In this document: piece by piece, positions 1-5,770 of the stretch
How the letters are laid out: each line of letters starts with the position of its first letter
Numbering within the stretch: the first letter of the stretch is position 1
DNA from: Minisyncoccota bacterium
GTDB taxonomy: Bacteria > Patescibacteriota > Minisyncoccia > Minisyncoccales > CG1-02-41-26
DNA: 13,212 nucleotides
Assembly (NCBI GenBank): GCA_028715435.1
Contig: JAQURU010000017.1
Coordinates: 1-13,212, forward strand
Direction: 5' to 3'
Notes under the pieces: generated by a model
What the model was told of the DNA's origin: nothing
What the model saw: the letters and a program-made list of their open reading frames with translations, nothing else
The model's database searches: none
Program-made: the position numbers and the translations under genes

Positions 1-59
1 TTGTTTAGTTTGCCAAACATTAAAGAGCCTTTGCCGCAGATTGCGCATACTTTTGCCAT
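1..59 (-). CDS. rpmB: Ribosomal protein bL28, N-terminal fragment (cut by window edge)
   Basis: The reverse strand from an ATG at 59 reads MAKVCAICGKGSLMFGKLN and then runs off the window. This is the characteristic start of bacterial L28, a small basic protein of the large ribosomal subunit, including the CxxC pair (C5, C8) found in zinc-binding L28 variants. Only 19 codons are visible. No Shine-Dalgarno sequence is visible upstream on the minus strand. A TATAAT box for this strand lies at 79-84, so the leader would be very short. The gene is divergent from the M50 protease gene. Identification rests on the start motif alone but is quite specific. Confidence 0.85.
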   Translation of the reverse strand, partial: MAKVCAICGKGSLMFGKLN

Positions 60-65
60 AGCTTT

Positions 66-94
66 ACTTGATGTTTAAATTATATTAGTATAAT
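66..94. promoter_or_regulatory. Divergent promoter region with two opposed TATAAT boxes
   Basis: A perfect TATAAT lies on the plus strand at 89-94, and a second perfect TATAAT reads on the minus strand from 84 to 79. They suit the M50 gene (start 134) and rpmB (start 59) respectively. The -35 boxes are weak: the best plus-strand candidate is TTGATG at 68-73, with a short 15 bp spacer. The AT-rich genome raises the chance of fortuitous -10 boxes, but the position between divergent genes supports the call. Confidence 0.5.
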
Positions 95-133
95 ATAGGA
101 TAAATGGCTTTTTAGCAAGGCCATTGGCTATTT

Positions 134-754
134 ATGATTACTTTGTTTAGCGTTTTGATTTTGATTTTTTCAGTTATTATCCACGAGGTGGCCCATGGGG
201 CAATGGCTGAACGATTGGGCGATAAAACTGCCCGGGATATGGGCCGGCTTTCTTTAAATCCAATCAAGCATATTGATATTTTGGGCTCTGTGATTGTGCC
301 TTTGTTTTTAATTTTAACTAAAAGCAGTATGCTTTTTGGCTGGGCAAAGCCAGTGCCAGTAAACCCCTATGCCTTGCGCGACAGAAAGTATGGCGAGGCC
401 AAAGTGGCATTAGCTGGGCCATTAGCTAATATATCAGTGGCAATTATTTTTGGAATGGTTTTGCGGTTTGTTCCTTTTGGCAATTCGCTGTTTTATCAGA
501 ATTTATCAGTAATTTTGCAGGGTATTGTTTGGATAAACTTGCTTTTGGCATTTTTTAATTTAACCCCCATCCCGCCCTTGGACGGGTCGCATATTTTGTT
601 TGCTTTCTTGCCAAAATCAGCGGAGAATGTTAAGGTTTTTTTGAATCAGTTTGGGATTTTCTTTTTATTGCTGTTCATATTTTTTGTTTTTCCTTATTTG
701 GGTAATTATGTGTATCAACTGTTCCAGTTAATAACTGGAATAACAGCTCTTTGA
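134..754 (+). CDS. Site-2 protease family (peptidase M50) zinc metalloprotease
   Basis: A 206-residue, very hydrophobic protein with the marks of the M50/site-2 protease family, intramembrane zinc proteases that cut transmembrane segments of membrane-bound regulators. The zinc motif HEVAH is at residues 17-21 inside the first membrane helix (H17 and H21 ligands, E18 catalytic). The second motif, NLTPIPPLDG, is at 142-151, with D150 as third ligand. FGWAKPVPVNP (68-78) and AGPLAN (94-99) are typical of the compact subgroup with no PDZ domain. Four to five membrane helices are likely (about 1-22, 50-66, 92-112, 126-147, 173-200). The ATG has no clear Shine-Dalgarno. Two small membrane-protein ORFs follow after 16 nt with no terminator between, so the three are probably co-transcribed. 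The substrate is unknown. It stops at TGA. Confidence 0.92.
   Translation: MITLFSVLILIFSVIIHEVAHGAMAERLGDKTARDMGRLSLNPIKHIDILGSVIVPLFLILTKSSMLFGWAKPVPVNPYALRDRKYGEAKVALAGPLANISVAIIFGMVLRFVPFGNSLFYQNLSVILQGIVWINLLLAFFNLTPIPPLDGSHILFAFLPKSAENVKVFLNQFGIFFLLLFIFFVFPYLGNYVYQLFQLITGITAL
722..740. repeat. Perfect 9-bp inverted repeat inside the end of the protease gene
   Basis: TTCCAGTTA, one base, then TAACTGGAA forms a 9+9 bp palindrome ending 14 nt before the protease stop codon. It is in coding sequence, encoding part of the last helix. It could be chance or a small dyad operator for the downstream ORFs. Confidence 0.5.
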
Positions 755-770
755 AAGGGGGAAAAAGCAA

Positions 771-878
771 ATGGATATTTGGCCAGGTTTGCTTATCGGC
801 ACTCTTGGGTTGAACTCTCCATTTTTTTTATTTATTTTCATAATGGAGCTAAGAAAAAGGAGGAATAAAGGTGTATGA
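771..878 (+). CDS. Small membrane protein, 35 residues (unknown function)
   Basis: An ATG at 771 preceded by a purine-rich AGGGGG (756-761) opens a 35-codon frame ending at TGA. The product starts MDIWPGLLIGTLG, is hydrophobic from about residue 3 to 25, and ends with a basic tail (LRKRRNKG). That is the pattern of a single-pass membrane peptide with its C-terminus in the cytoplasm. Its last codons overlap the GTG start of the next small ORF by 8 nt, and its 3' part contains that ORF's AAGGAGG ribosome site, so translational coupling is likely. I do not recognise a family. It could be a small holin-like or toxin-like peptide, a subunit or substrate of the adjacent M50 protease, or a chance ORF. 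The Shine-Dalgarno and the nesting with the next ORF argue against chance. Confidence 0.55.
   Translation: MDIWPGLLIGTLGLNSPFFLFIFIMELRKRRNKGV
857..863 (+). promoter_or_regulatory. Strong Shine-Dalgarno AAGGAGG fixing a GTG start at 871
   Basis: AAGGAGG is a full-length anti-16S match, 7 nt before GTG at 871. It is the best ribosome site in the window and picks the GTG frame over the ATG at 875, which would give only 11 codons. Confidence 0.75.
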
Positions 879-1038
879 AAGGTGTTTTCAAGCGCTATCG
901 GAATGGTTAGGGCAAACAGCACAAGAGCTATCTATTCTTTTTTTGCAGTACTGGCATGAATTGGTAGCTGCTGCCATTTGTGTCATCGTGTGGTTCTTTT
1001 TTTGTAAGATAAAAAAGAGGGAAAAGAAGCATGGTTAA
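871..1038 (+). CDS. Small membrane protein, 55 residues (unknown function)
   Basis: The frame opens with GTG 7 nt after a perfect AAGGAGG and runs 55 codons to TAA. The N-terminal half (YERCFQALSEWLGQTAQELS, residues 2-21) looks like an amphipathic helix. Residues 30-45 (ELVAAAICVIVWFFFC) form one membrane segment, followed by a strongly basic tail (KIKKREKKHG). This predicts N-out/C-in topology. It overlaps the preceding small ORF by 8 nt and is followed within 10 nt by a terminator, so it closes the protease operon. The architecture resembles small holins and single-pass stress peptides, but I recognise no family. The excellent ribosome site makes expression likely; function is open. Confidence 0.65.
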   Translation: MYERCFQALSEWLGQTAQELSILFLQYWHELVAAAICVIVWFFFCKIKKREKKHG

Positions 1039-1047
1039 AACATAATC

Positions 1048-1085
1048 GGCGTTTGGGGCAATCACCTCAAACGCCATTGCTTTTA
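1048..1085 (+). terminator. Hairpin terminator after the protease/small-ORF operon
   Basis: GGCGTTTGGGG (1048-1058) pairs with CCTCAAACGCC (1065-1075) over 11 bp with one G-U and a 6-nt loop. It is followed by ATTGCTTTTA, a modest T-rich tail. It separates the upstream operon from rpsL. Confidence 0.7.
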
Positions 1086-1114
1086 TTGACTTATTTTTTT
1101 TAATTTGTTAAATT
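1086..1114 (+). promoter_or_regulatory. Candidate promoter of the rpsL (str) operon
   Basis: TTGACT (1086-1091) is followed after 16-17 bp by TTAAAT or TAAATT (about 1108-1114). The -35 is good and the -10 matches only 4 of 6. It lies just after the terminator and about 45 nt before rpsL, the expected place. Confidence 0.45.
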
Positions 1115-1160
1115 GAATTTACTTGTGAAAAGTGATTTATTTTTATTTTGAAAATTTTTT

Positions 1161-1577
1161 ATGTGCCCAACAATACATCAATTAATTAAGAAACCAAGGA
1201 AGAAAGTGATTAAAAAAGTTAAGATGAGGGCTTTAACCTATGGTTTTAACGTATTGAAAAATAGGCCGCAAAATTATTCGTCTCCTTTTAAAAGGGGAAT
1301 TTGCACAAAAGTTTTTACAGTTACCCCTAAAAAACCTAACTCGGCTTTACGAAAAGTGGCAAGGGTTAAATTATCTAATGGCAAAGAAGTGTCTGCCTAT
1401 ATTGGCGGTGAAGGTCATAATTTGCAAGAGCACTCAATGGTTTTGGTTAGAGGGGGAAGAGTCAAGGATTTGCCAGGAGTTAGATATCATGTTGTTAGAG
1501 GGTATTTAGATACCACGGGTGTTGCTAATAGGAAAAACAGCCGGTCAAAGTACGGAGCCAAGCGCACCAAAAGCTAA
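1161..1577 (+). CDS. rpsL: Ribosomal protein uS12
   Basis: S12 sits in the decoding centre of the small subunit and contacts the codon-anticodon helix. The 138-residue product has the diagnostic TPKKPNSALRKVARV (residues 55-69), GEGHNLQEHS (83-92) and GGRVKDLPGVRYH (98-110). K57 and K102 match the E. coli lysines 43 and 88 (full-length numbering) whose mutation gives streptomycin resistance, so the streptomycin-sensitive form is encoded. D103 corresponds to the aspartate methylthiolated in E. coli. The protein is about 14 residues longer than E. coli S12 because of an insertion around residues 26-42, in the segment before the FKRGICTKV strand. It begins MCPT instead of MPT. There is no Shine-Dalgarno before the ATG, only a T/A-rich leader. 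It is the first gene of the str-type operon; rpsG follows. Confidence 0.97.
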   Translation: MCPTIHQLIKKPRKKVIKKVKMRALTYGFNVLKNRPQNYSSPFKRGICTKVFTVTPKKPNSALRKVARVKLSNGKEVSAYIGGEGHNLQEHSMVLVRGGRVKDLPGVRYHVVRGYLDTTGVANRKNSRSKYGAKRTKS

Positions 1578-1586
1578 AGCTTTTGG

Positions 1587-1612
1587 AATTTTCAATTTTC
1601 AATTTTCAAAAT
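1587..1612 (+). repeat. 7-bp tandem repeat (AATTTTC)x3 abutting the rpsG start
   Basis: Three perfect AATTTTC units (1587-1607) plus AAAAT fill the space up to the rpsG ATG at 1613. This is the reverse-complement form of the CAAAATT-type heptads seen elsewhere in the window. It replaces a Shine-Dalgarno region. Confidence 0.85.
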
Positions 1613-2077
1613 ATGTCGCAAAAATTCAAAACAAGGGAAATTTTTCCAGATTCAGTTCACGATAGCGTGATTGTTTCTAAATTTATCAACACCATAATGG
1701 AACGGGGCAAAAAATCAGTTGCTCGAAAAATTGTTTATGGCGCTTTTGATATTATCAAAGAGCAAACCAAGCAAGAGCCAATGGATATTTTAGAGAGGGC
1801 CTTGGAGGAAGCAGCTCCTAAGGTTGAAGTTAGGCCCCAAAGAGTTGGGGGAGCAACTTATCAAGTGCCACGAGAAGTTAAAGATAAAAGGGCTTTAAGC
1901 TTGGCAATGAGGTGGTTGATTGATTCGGCTCAAAAAAAGAAAGGTAAAACAATGGCTGTTAGATTGGCTGATGAAATTATTCAGGCCTCAAAAGCAGAAG
2001 GAGAGGCAGTGAAAAAGAAAATAAATGTCCATAAAATGGCCGAGGCCAACAAGGCTTTCGCCTATTTAGCTAGATAA
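1613..2077 (+). CDS. rpsG: Ribosomal protein uS7
   Basis: S7 is a primary binder of the 16S rRNA 3' domain and shapes the E-site and head of the small subunit. From the ATG at 1613 the protein has 154 residues, near the usual length. It shows the family signatures REIFPDSVHDS near the N-terminus, KFINTIMERGKKSVARKIVY, and VEVRPQRVGGATYQVP. The frame is open upstream to a TTG at 1583, but those codons come from the AATTTTC heptad repeat, so the internal ATG matching the normal S7 start is chosen. It lies 35 nt after rpsL and 8 nt before the next gene. Confidence 0.97.
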   Translation: MSQKFKTREIFPDSVHDSVIVSKFINTIMERGKKSVARKIVYGAFDIIKEQTKQEPMDILERALEEAAPKVEVRPQRVGGATYQVPREVKDKRALSLAMRWLIDSAQKKKGKTMAVRLADEIIQASKAEGEAVKKKINVHKMAEANKAFAYLAR

Positions 2078-2085
2078 TTAAAGTG

Positions 2086-2931
2086 ATGGAAGGGTTTAAT
2101 CACACAGCTTTGGGATTGCAGAAAGAAAGGCCGTTGGTTTATACGGCAATGTCAAAGCACCTTTTTTATTTCCGGTTTTTTATTAGCCAATTTGTGGTTA
2201 AACAAGGAGCAGTGCCTTTAAATCCTTTTTTGCTGTGGGATTATTTTTTATTAGATATAGTTGATAGAAATCAAGTAAGAGAAGCCAATAATAATATAGT
2301 AAAACGGGCTGACGAGGTTTGGGTTTTTGGGCCAGTTTCCAATGGCGTTTTAGCGGAAATAAAAATAGCCCAAGAGCAAAAAAAGCCAGTTAAATTTTTT
2401 AAAATTGAAAAACCGCATAAAATTGTTCCTGTTGTTTCCAAAGAGGAAATTGAAATGGAAGATGATGTTAAGGATTTTAAAAACGAAATAAATTTTAATA
2501 AAAAAAAGGTTGTTATTTGCGGTAGTGTAAAGTTTGCCAAAGAGTTGGTTGAAATTTATCACAAGCTTGAAGGATTAGGCCTTGAGCCAATAATGCATGA
2601 AGAAATGTTTGGCATTGCTGATGGCACAGCTCAAGATTTAATTCAAGGTATTGCTGAAAATCACGCTGGAGTAAAGCAAAAATACGATTTTATTAAATAC
2701 TGGCATAACTTGATTGTGAAAAGCGATGCAATTTTAGTTTGCAATTTTGACAAAAACGGTATTCAAAATTATATTGGGGGCAATACTTTAATGGAGATAG
2801 GATTTGCTTTTGTTAATGATAAAAAGATTTTTCTTTTAAATGATATTCCTGAAATTTCTTATAAAGATGAAATTATAGCAATGCAACCAATTGTGTTGAA
2901 CGGCGATTTGGGAAAACTAGAAATTATTTAA
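2086..2931 (+). CDS. Two-domain nucleoside 2-deoxyribosyltransferase-like protein
   Basis: A 281-residue protein built of two related Rossmann-like halves. Residues about 16-107 begin PLVYTAMSKHLFYFR and contain RADEVWVFGPVSNGVLAEI. Residues about 140-278 begin KKVVICGSVKFAKEL and contain SDAILVCNFDKNGIQNYIGG with NTLMEIGFAF. Both halves show the NDT-superfamily pattern: a first strand with a small-residue loop, then a strand ending in an Asp or Gly, then G-(x)n-E-(I)-x-x-A with a candidate catalytic glutamate (E91 and E237). Such enzymes transfer deoxyribose between bases or hydrolyse nucleoside and nucleotide glycosidic bonds. The substrate here cannot be read from sequence. A GTG at 2083 directly precedes the chosen ATG; neither has a Shine-Dalgarno. 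It lies inside the str operon between rpsG and fusA, an unusual place for a metabolic enzyme. Confidence 0.8.
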   Translation: MEGFNHTALGLQKERPLVYTAMSKHLFYFRFFISQFVVKQGAVPLNPFLLWDYFLLDIVDRNQVREANNNIVKRADEVWVFGPVSNGVLAEIKIAQEQKKPVKFFKIEKPHKIVPVVSKEEIEMEDDVKDFKNEINFNKKKVVICGSVKFAKELVEIYHKLEGLGLEPIMHEEMFGIADGTAQDLIQGIAENHAGVKQKYDFIKYWHNLIVKSDAILVCNFDKNGIQNYIGGNTLMEIGFAFVNDKKIFLLNDIPEISYKDEIIAMQPIVLNGDLGKLEII

Positions 2932-2958
2932 AAATTAAGAATTAAAAATTAAAAATTA
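2931..2958 (+). repeat. 7-bp tandem repeat abutting the fusA start
   Basis: Four heptads (AAAATTA, AGAATTA, AAAATTA, AAAATTA) run from the preceding stop codon to the fusA ATG; the last A is the A of the start codon. There is no Shine-Dalgarno. It is the same period and composition as the repeats before rpsG and rplP. Confidence 0.85.
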
Positions 2959-5063
2959 TGGCGCGAGAGTTTCCAATTGAAAAAACAAGAGATTTTGGCA
3001 TTATTGCTCATATAGATGCAGGAAAAACAACTGTTAGTGAGCGAGTTTTGTTTTACACTGGCATTTCCCACAAAATTGGCGAGGTGCACGAGGGCGAGGC
3101 AGTCATGGATTGGATGGAACAGGAAAGGGAGCGGGGCATTACTATCACTTCAGCGGCCACCACTTGCTATTGGACGCCCCTTGAAGCAGAAAAAGAAAAA
3201 GCCAATTTATTTAGGTTTAACTTAATTGACACGCCAGGCCATATTGATTTTACTGTTGAAGTTCAGCGGTCATTGCGGGTTTTAGATGGGGCTGTGGTGG
3301 TGTTTGACGGGGTGGCAGGGGTTGAAGCCCAGTCAGAAACAGTTTGGCGCCAAGCAGATAATTACAAAGTGCCCAGAATGTGCTTTGTGAACAAATTAGA
3401 TAGAATGGGCGCTAGCTATGAAAAATGCTTGGCTTCTATTAATCAAAAATTAACTAAAGATGCTGTGGCTATTCAATTTCCTAATGGCCACGAGGACAAG
3501 TTTACTGGCATTGTGGACTTAATCACTGAAAAATTTTACACTTTTGAAGGAGAAAAAGGGGAAACAGTTATTCCTAATGAAATTCCCGAGGAATTAAAAG
3601 AAAAAGCCAAAGAATGGAGGCATAACATGTTAGAGAAAATCGCTTCAGAGGATGAAAATTTATTAGACAGGTTTGTTGAGGGCAAAGAAATTTCTATTGA
3701 GGAAATAAGAGCGTCTTTAAGAAAATCAGTTTTATCATATAAATTAGTGCCGGTTTTATGCGGTTCAGCTTTAAAAAACAAGGGTGTTCAGCTAATGCTT
3801 GACGCTGTTTGTTATTATTTGCCAAGCCCGATTGATTTGCCTGATGTAAAAGGGCTTGACCCGAAAACTGAAAAAGAAATAACCAGAAAGGCAAGCGACC
3901 AAGAGCCGTTTGCTGCTTTGGTGTTTAAAATTGCCACTGACCCATTTGTTGGTTCTTTAGCTTACTTTAGGGTTTATTCTGGCACTTTAATGAAGGGGTC
4001 TTATGCTGTTAATCCAATTACTGGGGAAAAAGAAAGAGTAGGGCGGATTTTGCAAATGCACGCTAACTCTAGAAAAGAAATTGACGGAGTAATGGCTGGA
4101 GATATTGCAGCCACTGTTGGCTTGAAAAAAACCAGCACTGGGCACACTTTATGCGATGAGAGCAATCAAATTATTTTAGAAAAGCCAATTTTCCCAGAGC
4201 CGGTTATTTCTATTAGAATTGAGCCAAAAACCAAGGCTGACCAAGAAAAACTTATCGTTGCTTTAAAGAAACTGTCGGATGAGGACCCAACCTTTAGAAT
4301 CAAAGAGGACTTAGAAACTGGCGAAACCATAATATCAGGCATGGGAGAGTTGCATTTGGATGTTTTAGTTGATAGGATGAAACGGGAGTTTGGCGTTGAA
4401 GCCAATACTGGCAAGCCCCAAGTGGCTTACAAAGAAACAATAACAGACGAAGCTGAAGCAGAAGGAAAATACATTAAACAGTCCGGAGGCAGAGGCCAGT
4501 ACGGCCATGTTTATCTGCGAGCCAAAGCCAAAGAGCGAGGGGCTGGCTATGAATTTATCAATTCTATAAAAGGGGGCGCTATTCCCCAAGAGTTTATTCC
4601 AGCTGTTCAGAAAGGGGTAAAAGAAGCTACCAACAAGGGTGTTTTGGCTGGCTATCCTGTGGTTGATATTGAAATCACCTTGTATGACGGCTCTTTTCAC
4701 GAAGTTGATTCTTCAGAAGTTGCTTTTAAAATAGCTGCTGTAATGGCTTTTCAGGCGGTTTGCAAAAGAGCCAAGCCAATTATTTTAGAGCCGATTATGA
4801 AGTTGGAGGTGGCAATTCCCGAAGAATTTTTTGGAGACGTAATCGGGGATTTGAACCGAAGGCGGGGCGTTATTGATGAAACAGACGATAGAGTTGGGCA
4901 GAAAATCATCAGGGGCAAGGTGCCTTTGTCAGAAATGTTCGGCTATGCCACATCTTTAAGGTCATTAACCCAGGGCCGAGGGGCATTTACAATGGAATTT
5001 GAAAAATACGAGCAAGTTCCAACAAACATTGCCCAGGAAATTGCAGAAGGCAAACGAAGATAA
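2958..5063 (+). CDS. fusA: Translation elongation factor G
   Basis: EF-G is the GTPase that drives tRNA-mRNA translocation and, with RRF, ribosome recycling. At 701 residues it is full length. GTPase boxes are AHIDAGKTT (17-25), RGITITSAATT for switch I (59-69), DTPGH (91-95, H95 being the catalytic histidine), NKLDRMG (145-151) and GSALKNKG for G5. The domain IV motif GGRGQYGHVYL and the domain III/V segment GMGELHLDVLVDRMKREF are clear. No truncation or missing catalytic residue was seen. It is translated from an A-rich heptad leader. Downstream a strong GC-rich hairpin separates it from a small accessory gene, and tuf is displaced by an accessory stretch of about 1.9 kb. Confidence 0.98.
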   Translation: MAREFPIEKTRDFGIIAHIDAGKTTVSERVLFYTGISHKIGEVHEGEAVMDWMEQERERGITITSAATTCYWTPLEAEKEKANLFRFNLIDTPGHIDFTVEVQRSLRVLDGAVVVFDGVAGVEAQSETVWRQADNYKVPRMCFVNKLDRMGASYEKCLASINQKLTKDAVAIQFPNGHEDKFTGIVDLITEKFYTFEGEKGETVIPNEIPEELKEKAKEWRHNMLEKIASEDENLLDRFVEGKEISIEEIRASLRKSVLSYKLVPVLCGSALKNKGVQLMLDAVCYYLPSPIDLPDVKGLDPKTEKEITRKASDQEPFAALVFKIATDPFVGSLAYFRVYSGTLMKGSYAVNPITGEKERVGRILQMHANSRKEIDGVMAGDIAATVGLKKTSTGHTLCDESNQIILEKPIFPEPVISIRIEPKTKADQEKLIVALKKLSDEDPTFRIKEDLETGETIISGMGELHLDVLVDRMKREFGVEANTGKPQVAYKETITDEAEAEGKYIKQSGGRGQYGHVYLRAKAKERGAGYEFINSIKGGAIPQEFIPAVQKGVKEATNKGVLAGYPVVDIEITLYDGSFHEVDSSEVAFKIAAVMAFQAVCKRAKPIILEPIMKLEVAIPEEFFGDVIGDLNRRRGVIDETDDRVGQKIIRGKVPLSEMFGYATSLRSLTQGRGAFTMEFEKYEQVPTNIAQEIAEGKRR

Positions 5064-5073
5064 AATAACCAAC

Positions 5074-5114
5074 CCTGCCCCATTCCTCTGCCTTTGGCGG
5101 AGGAGTGGGGCAGG
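5074..5114 (+). promoter_or_regulatory. GC-rich hairpin overlapping the Shine-Dalgarno of the next gene
   Basis: A 19-bp stem with two G-U pairs and a TTT loop: the left arm 5074-5092 (CCTGCCCCATTCCTCTGCC) pairs with 5096-5114. The final AGG of the right arm is the first part of the AGGAG ribosome site (5112-5116) of the gene at 5125, so the folded form should mask it. Its core (CCTCTGCC ... GGCGGAG) is shared with the hairpin at 13076-13129. No T-tract follows, so it is not a standard intrinsic terminator. Confidence 0.8.
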
Positions 5115-5124
5115 AGTAAATCTT

Positions 5125-5412
5125 ATGAATTTATCTGATATCAAAAAGTTAGTTTTAAGAGAAAAGAAAATTGTTGTGGTGGACGGGGACGATGTTATGG
5201 TTATAATGTCTTTTGACGAGTACGAGAAAGCCAAAGGCGAAACACCAAAGGCGCAGCCAGTAGTTGCAATGAAAAACAACTCTACTCCAGCGACGCTTGT
5301 TATGGCTAAAGAGCCCGAGCTAAACTCGGCTTTGCCATCGCCAGAACCATCGCCAGAACCATCGCCAGAACAGCCCAGCAATGAATTCACTTTAGACGAT
5401 TTGCCATTCTAA
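5125..5412 (+). CDS. Small Phd/YefM-like protein with proline-rich linker and SSB-like C-terminal tip
   Basis: A 95-residue protein. The start ATG at 5125 has AGGAG (5112-5116) at 8 nt, which is why the longer frame reaching back into fusA is rejected. Residues 1-37 read like the N-terminal module of Phd/YefM-type antitoxins: a helix (LSDIKKLVLREK), a strand pair (KIVVVDGDDVMVIMS), then FDEYEKAK, matching the family's S-x-E-E-Y-E motif. The middle is low-complexity, with three PSPE repeats (71-82) from a 12-bp DNA tandem repeat. The end, FTLDDLPF, closely resembles the DDDLPF/DDDIPF tip of single-stranded DNA-binding proteins, which docks repair and replication partners. No OB fold is present, so it is not SSB itself. 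No toxin gene is directly adjacent; MntA/HepT begins 76 nt later, beyond a terminator. Function is unknown. Confidence 0.8.
   Translation: MNLSDIKKLVLREKKIVVVDGDDVMVIMSFDEYEKAKGETPKAQPVVAMKNNSTPATLVMAKEPELNSALPSPEPSPEPSPEQPSNEFTLDDLPF
5335..5370 (+). repeat. 12-bp tandem repeat x3 encoding PSPE
   Basis: CCATCGCCAGAA occurs three times in perfect tandem (5335-5346, 5347-5358, 5359-5370), giving PSPEPSPEPSPE in the linker. Perfect identity suggests recent expansion. Confidence 0.9.
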
Positions 5413-5431
5413 TAATCCTTCAATACTACTG

Positions 5432-5460
5432 CCGTCCCAAGTGAGGGGCGGTTTTGTTTT
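5432..5460 (+). terminator. Intrinsic terminator of the str-type operon
   Basis: CCGTCCC (5432-5438), loop AAGTGA, then GGGGCGG (5445-5451), a 7-bp stem with one G-U, directly followed by TTTTGTTTT. This is a textbook rho-independent terminator 20 nt after the last gene of the operon. Confidence 0.88.
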
Positions 5461-5471
5461 ATAGTTTTCTA

Positions 5472-5480
5472 TGTTAAAAT
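5472..5480 (+). promoter_or_regulatory. Extended -10 promoter for mntA-hepT; near-leaderless transcript predicted
   Basis: TG-T-TAAAAT (TG at 5472-5473, -10 at 5475-5480, 5 of 6 matches) lies just after the terminator. Transcription would begin about 5487, at or within a few bases of the ATG at 5489. No convincing -35 and no Shine-Dalgarno are present, consistent with a leaderless or near-leaderless mRNA. Confidence 0.5.
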
Positions 5481-5488
5481 ATTAGTAT

Positions 5489-5770
5489 ATGAGCAAGCAA
5501 GAAATTGCTGAAAAAATTATACCTATTTTAAAAAAACAAGGCGTGAAAAAGGCCGCACTCTTTGGTTCTCAAGCTCGAGGCGAAGCTAAAAAAAATAGCG
5601 ATGTTGATTTATTGGTGGAGCTGCCAAAAAGATTCGGCCTTTTTGAGATGGGTGGTTTAAAAATGGATTTAGAGGAAGCGCTTAACAAAAAAGTTGACTT
5701 GGTGGAATATTCGGTTATTCACCCTCTTTTGAAGGAGCAAATATTGAAAGAGCAAATAGCTATTTTATGA
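5489..5770 (+). CDS. mntA: MntA-type minimal nucleotidyltransferase (antitoxin)
   Basis: A 93-residue minimal nucleotidyltransferase of the DNA-polymerase-beta fold. The active-site motif GSx10DxD is intact: G26-S27 followed by ten residues, then D38-V-D40, in GSQARGEAKKNSDVDLLVE, with D70 (KVDLV) as probable third metal ligand. In studied MntA/HepT pairs this enzyme transfers AMP units from ATP to a tyrosine of the HepT RNase and so silences it. The gene overlaps the HepT gene by 4 nt (ATGA), the usual coupled toxin-antitoxin layout. It has its own promoter after the str terminator. Catalytic residues are complete, so an active enzyme is predicted. Confidence 0.92.
   Translation: MSKQEIAEKIIPILKKQGVKKAALFGSQARGEAKKNSDVDLLVELPKRFGLFEMGGLKMDLEEALNKKVDLVEYSVIHPLLKEQILKEQIAIL

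Noticed and set aside
1..78. Plus-strand reading of the first 78 bases as a gene end
   Set aside because: The minus strand gives an exact L28 start with its CxxC, which explains the sequence better.
728..922. 64-codon minus-strand open frame over the small ORF region
   Set aside because: No ribosome site, it overlaps the protease 3' end and the terminator-bounded plus-strand ORFs, and its composition is what a reverse reading of hydrophobic codons gives.
4999..5124. Upstream extension of the Phd-like gene into fusA
   Set aside because: Those codons overlap fusA and the GC-rich hairpin; the ATG at 5125 has a well-placed AGGAG and begins the recognisable domain.
5335..5370. Tandem repeat considered as a CRISPR-like array
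   Set aside because: Units are 12 bp with no spacers and are in frame within a gene; the same reasoning excludes the 7- and 9-bp arrays.
4965..5390. 141-codon minus-strand frame across the end of fusA and the Phd-like gene
   Set aside because: Its GDGSGDGSGDG stretch is simply the reverse of the PSPE tandem repeat; no start signal and no family features.
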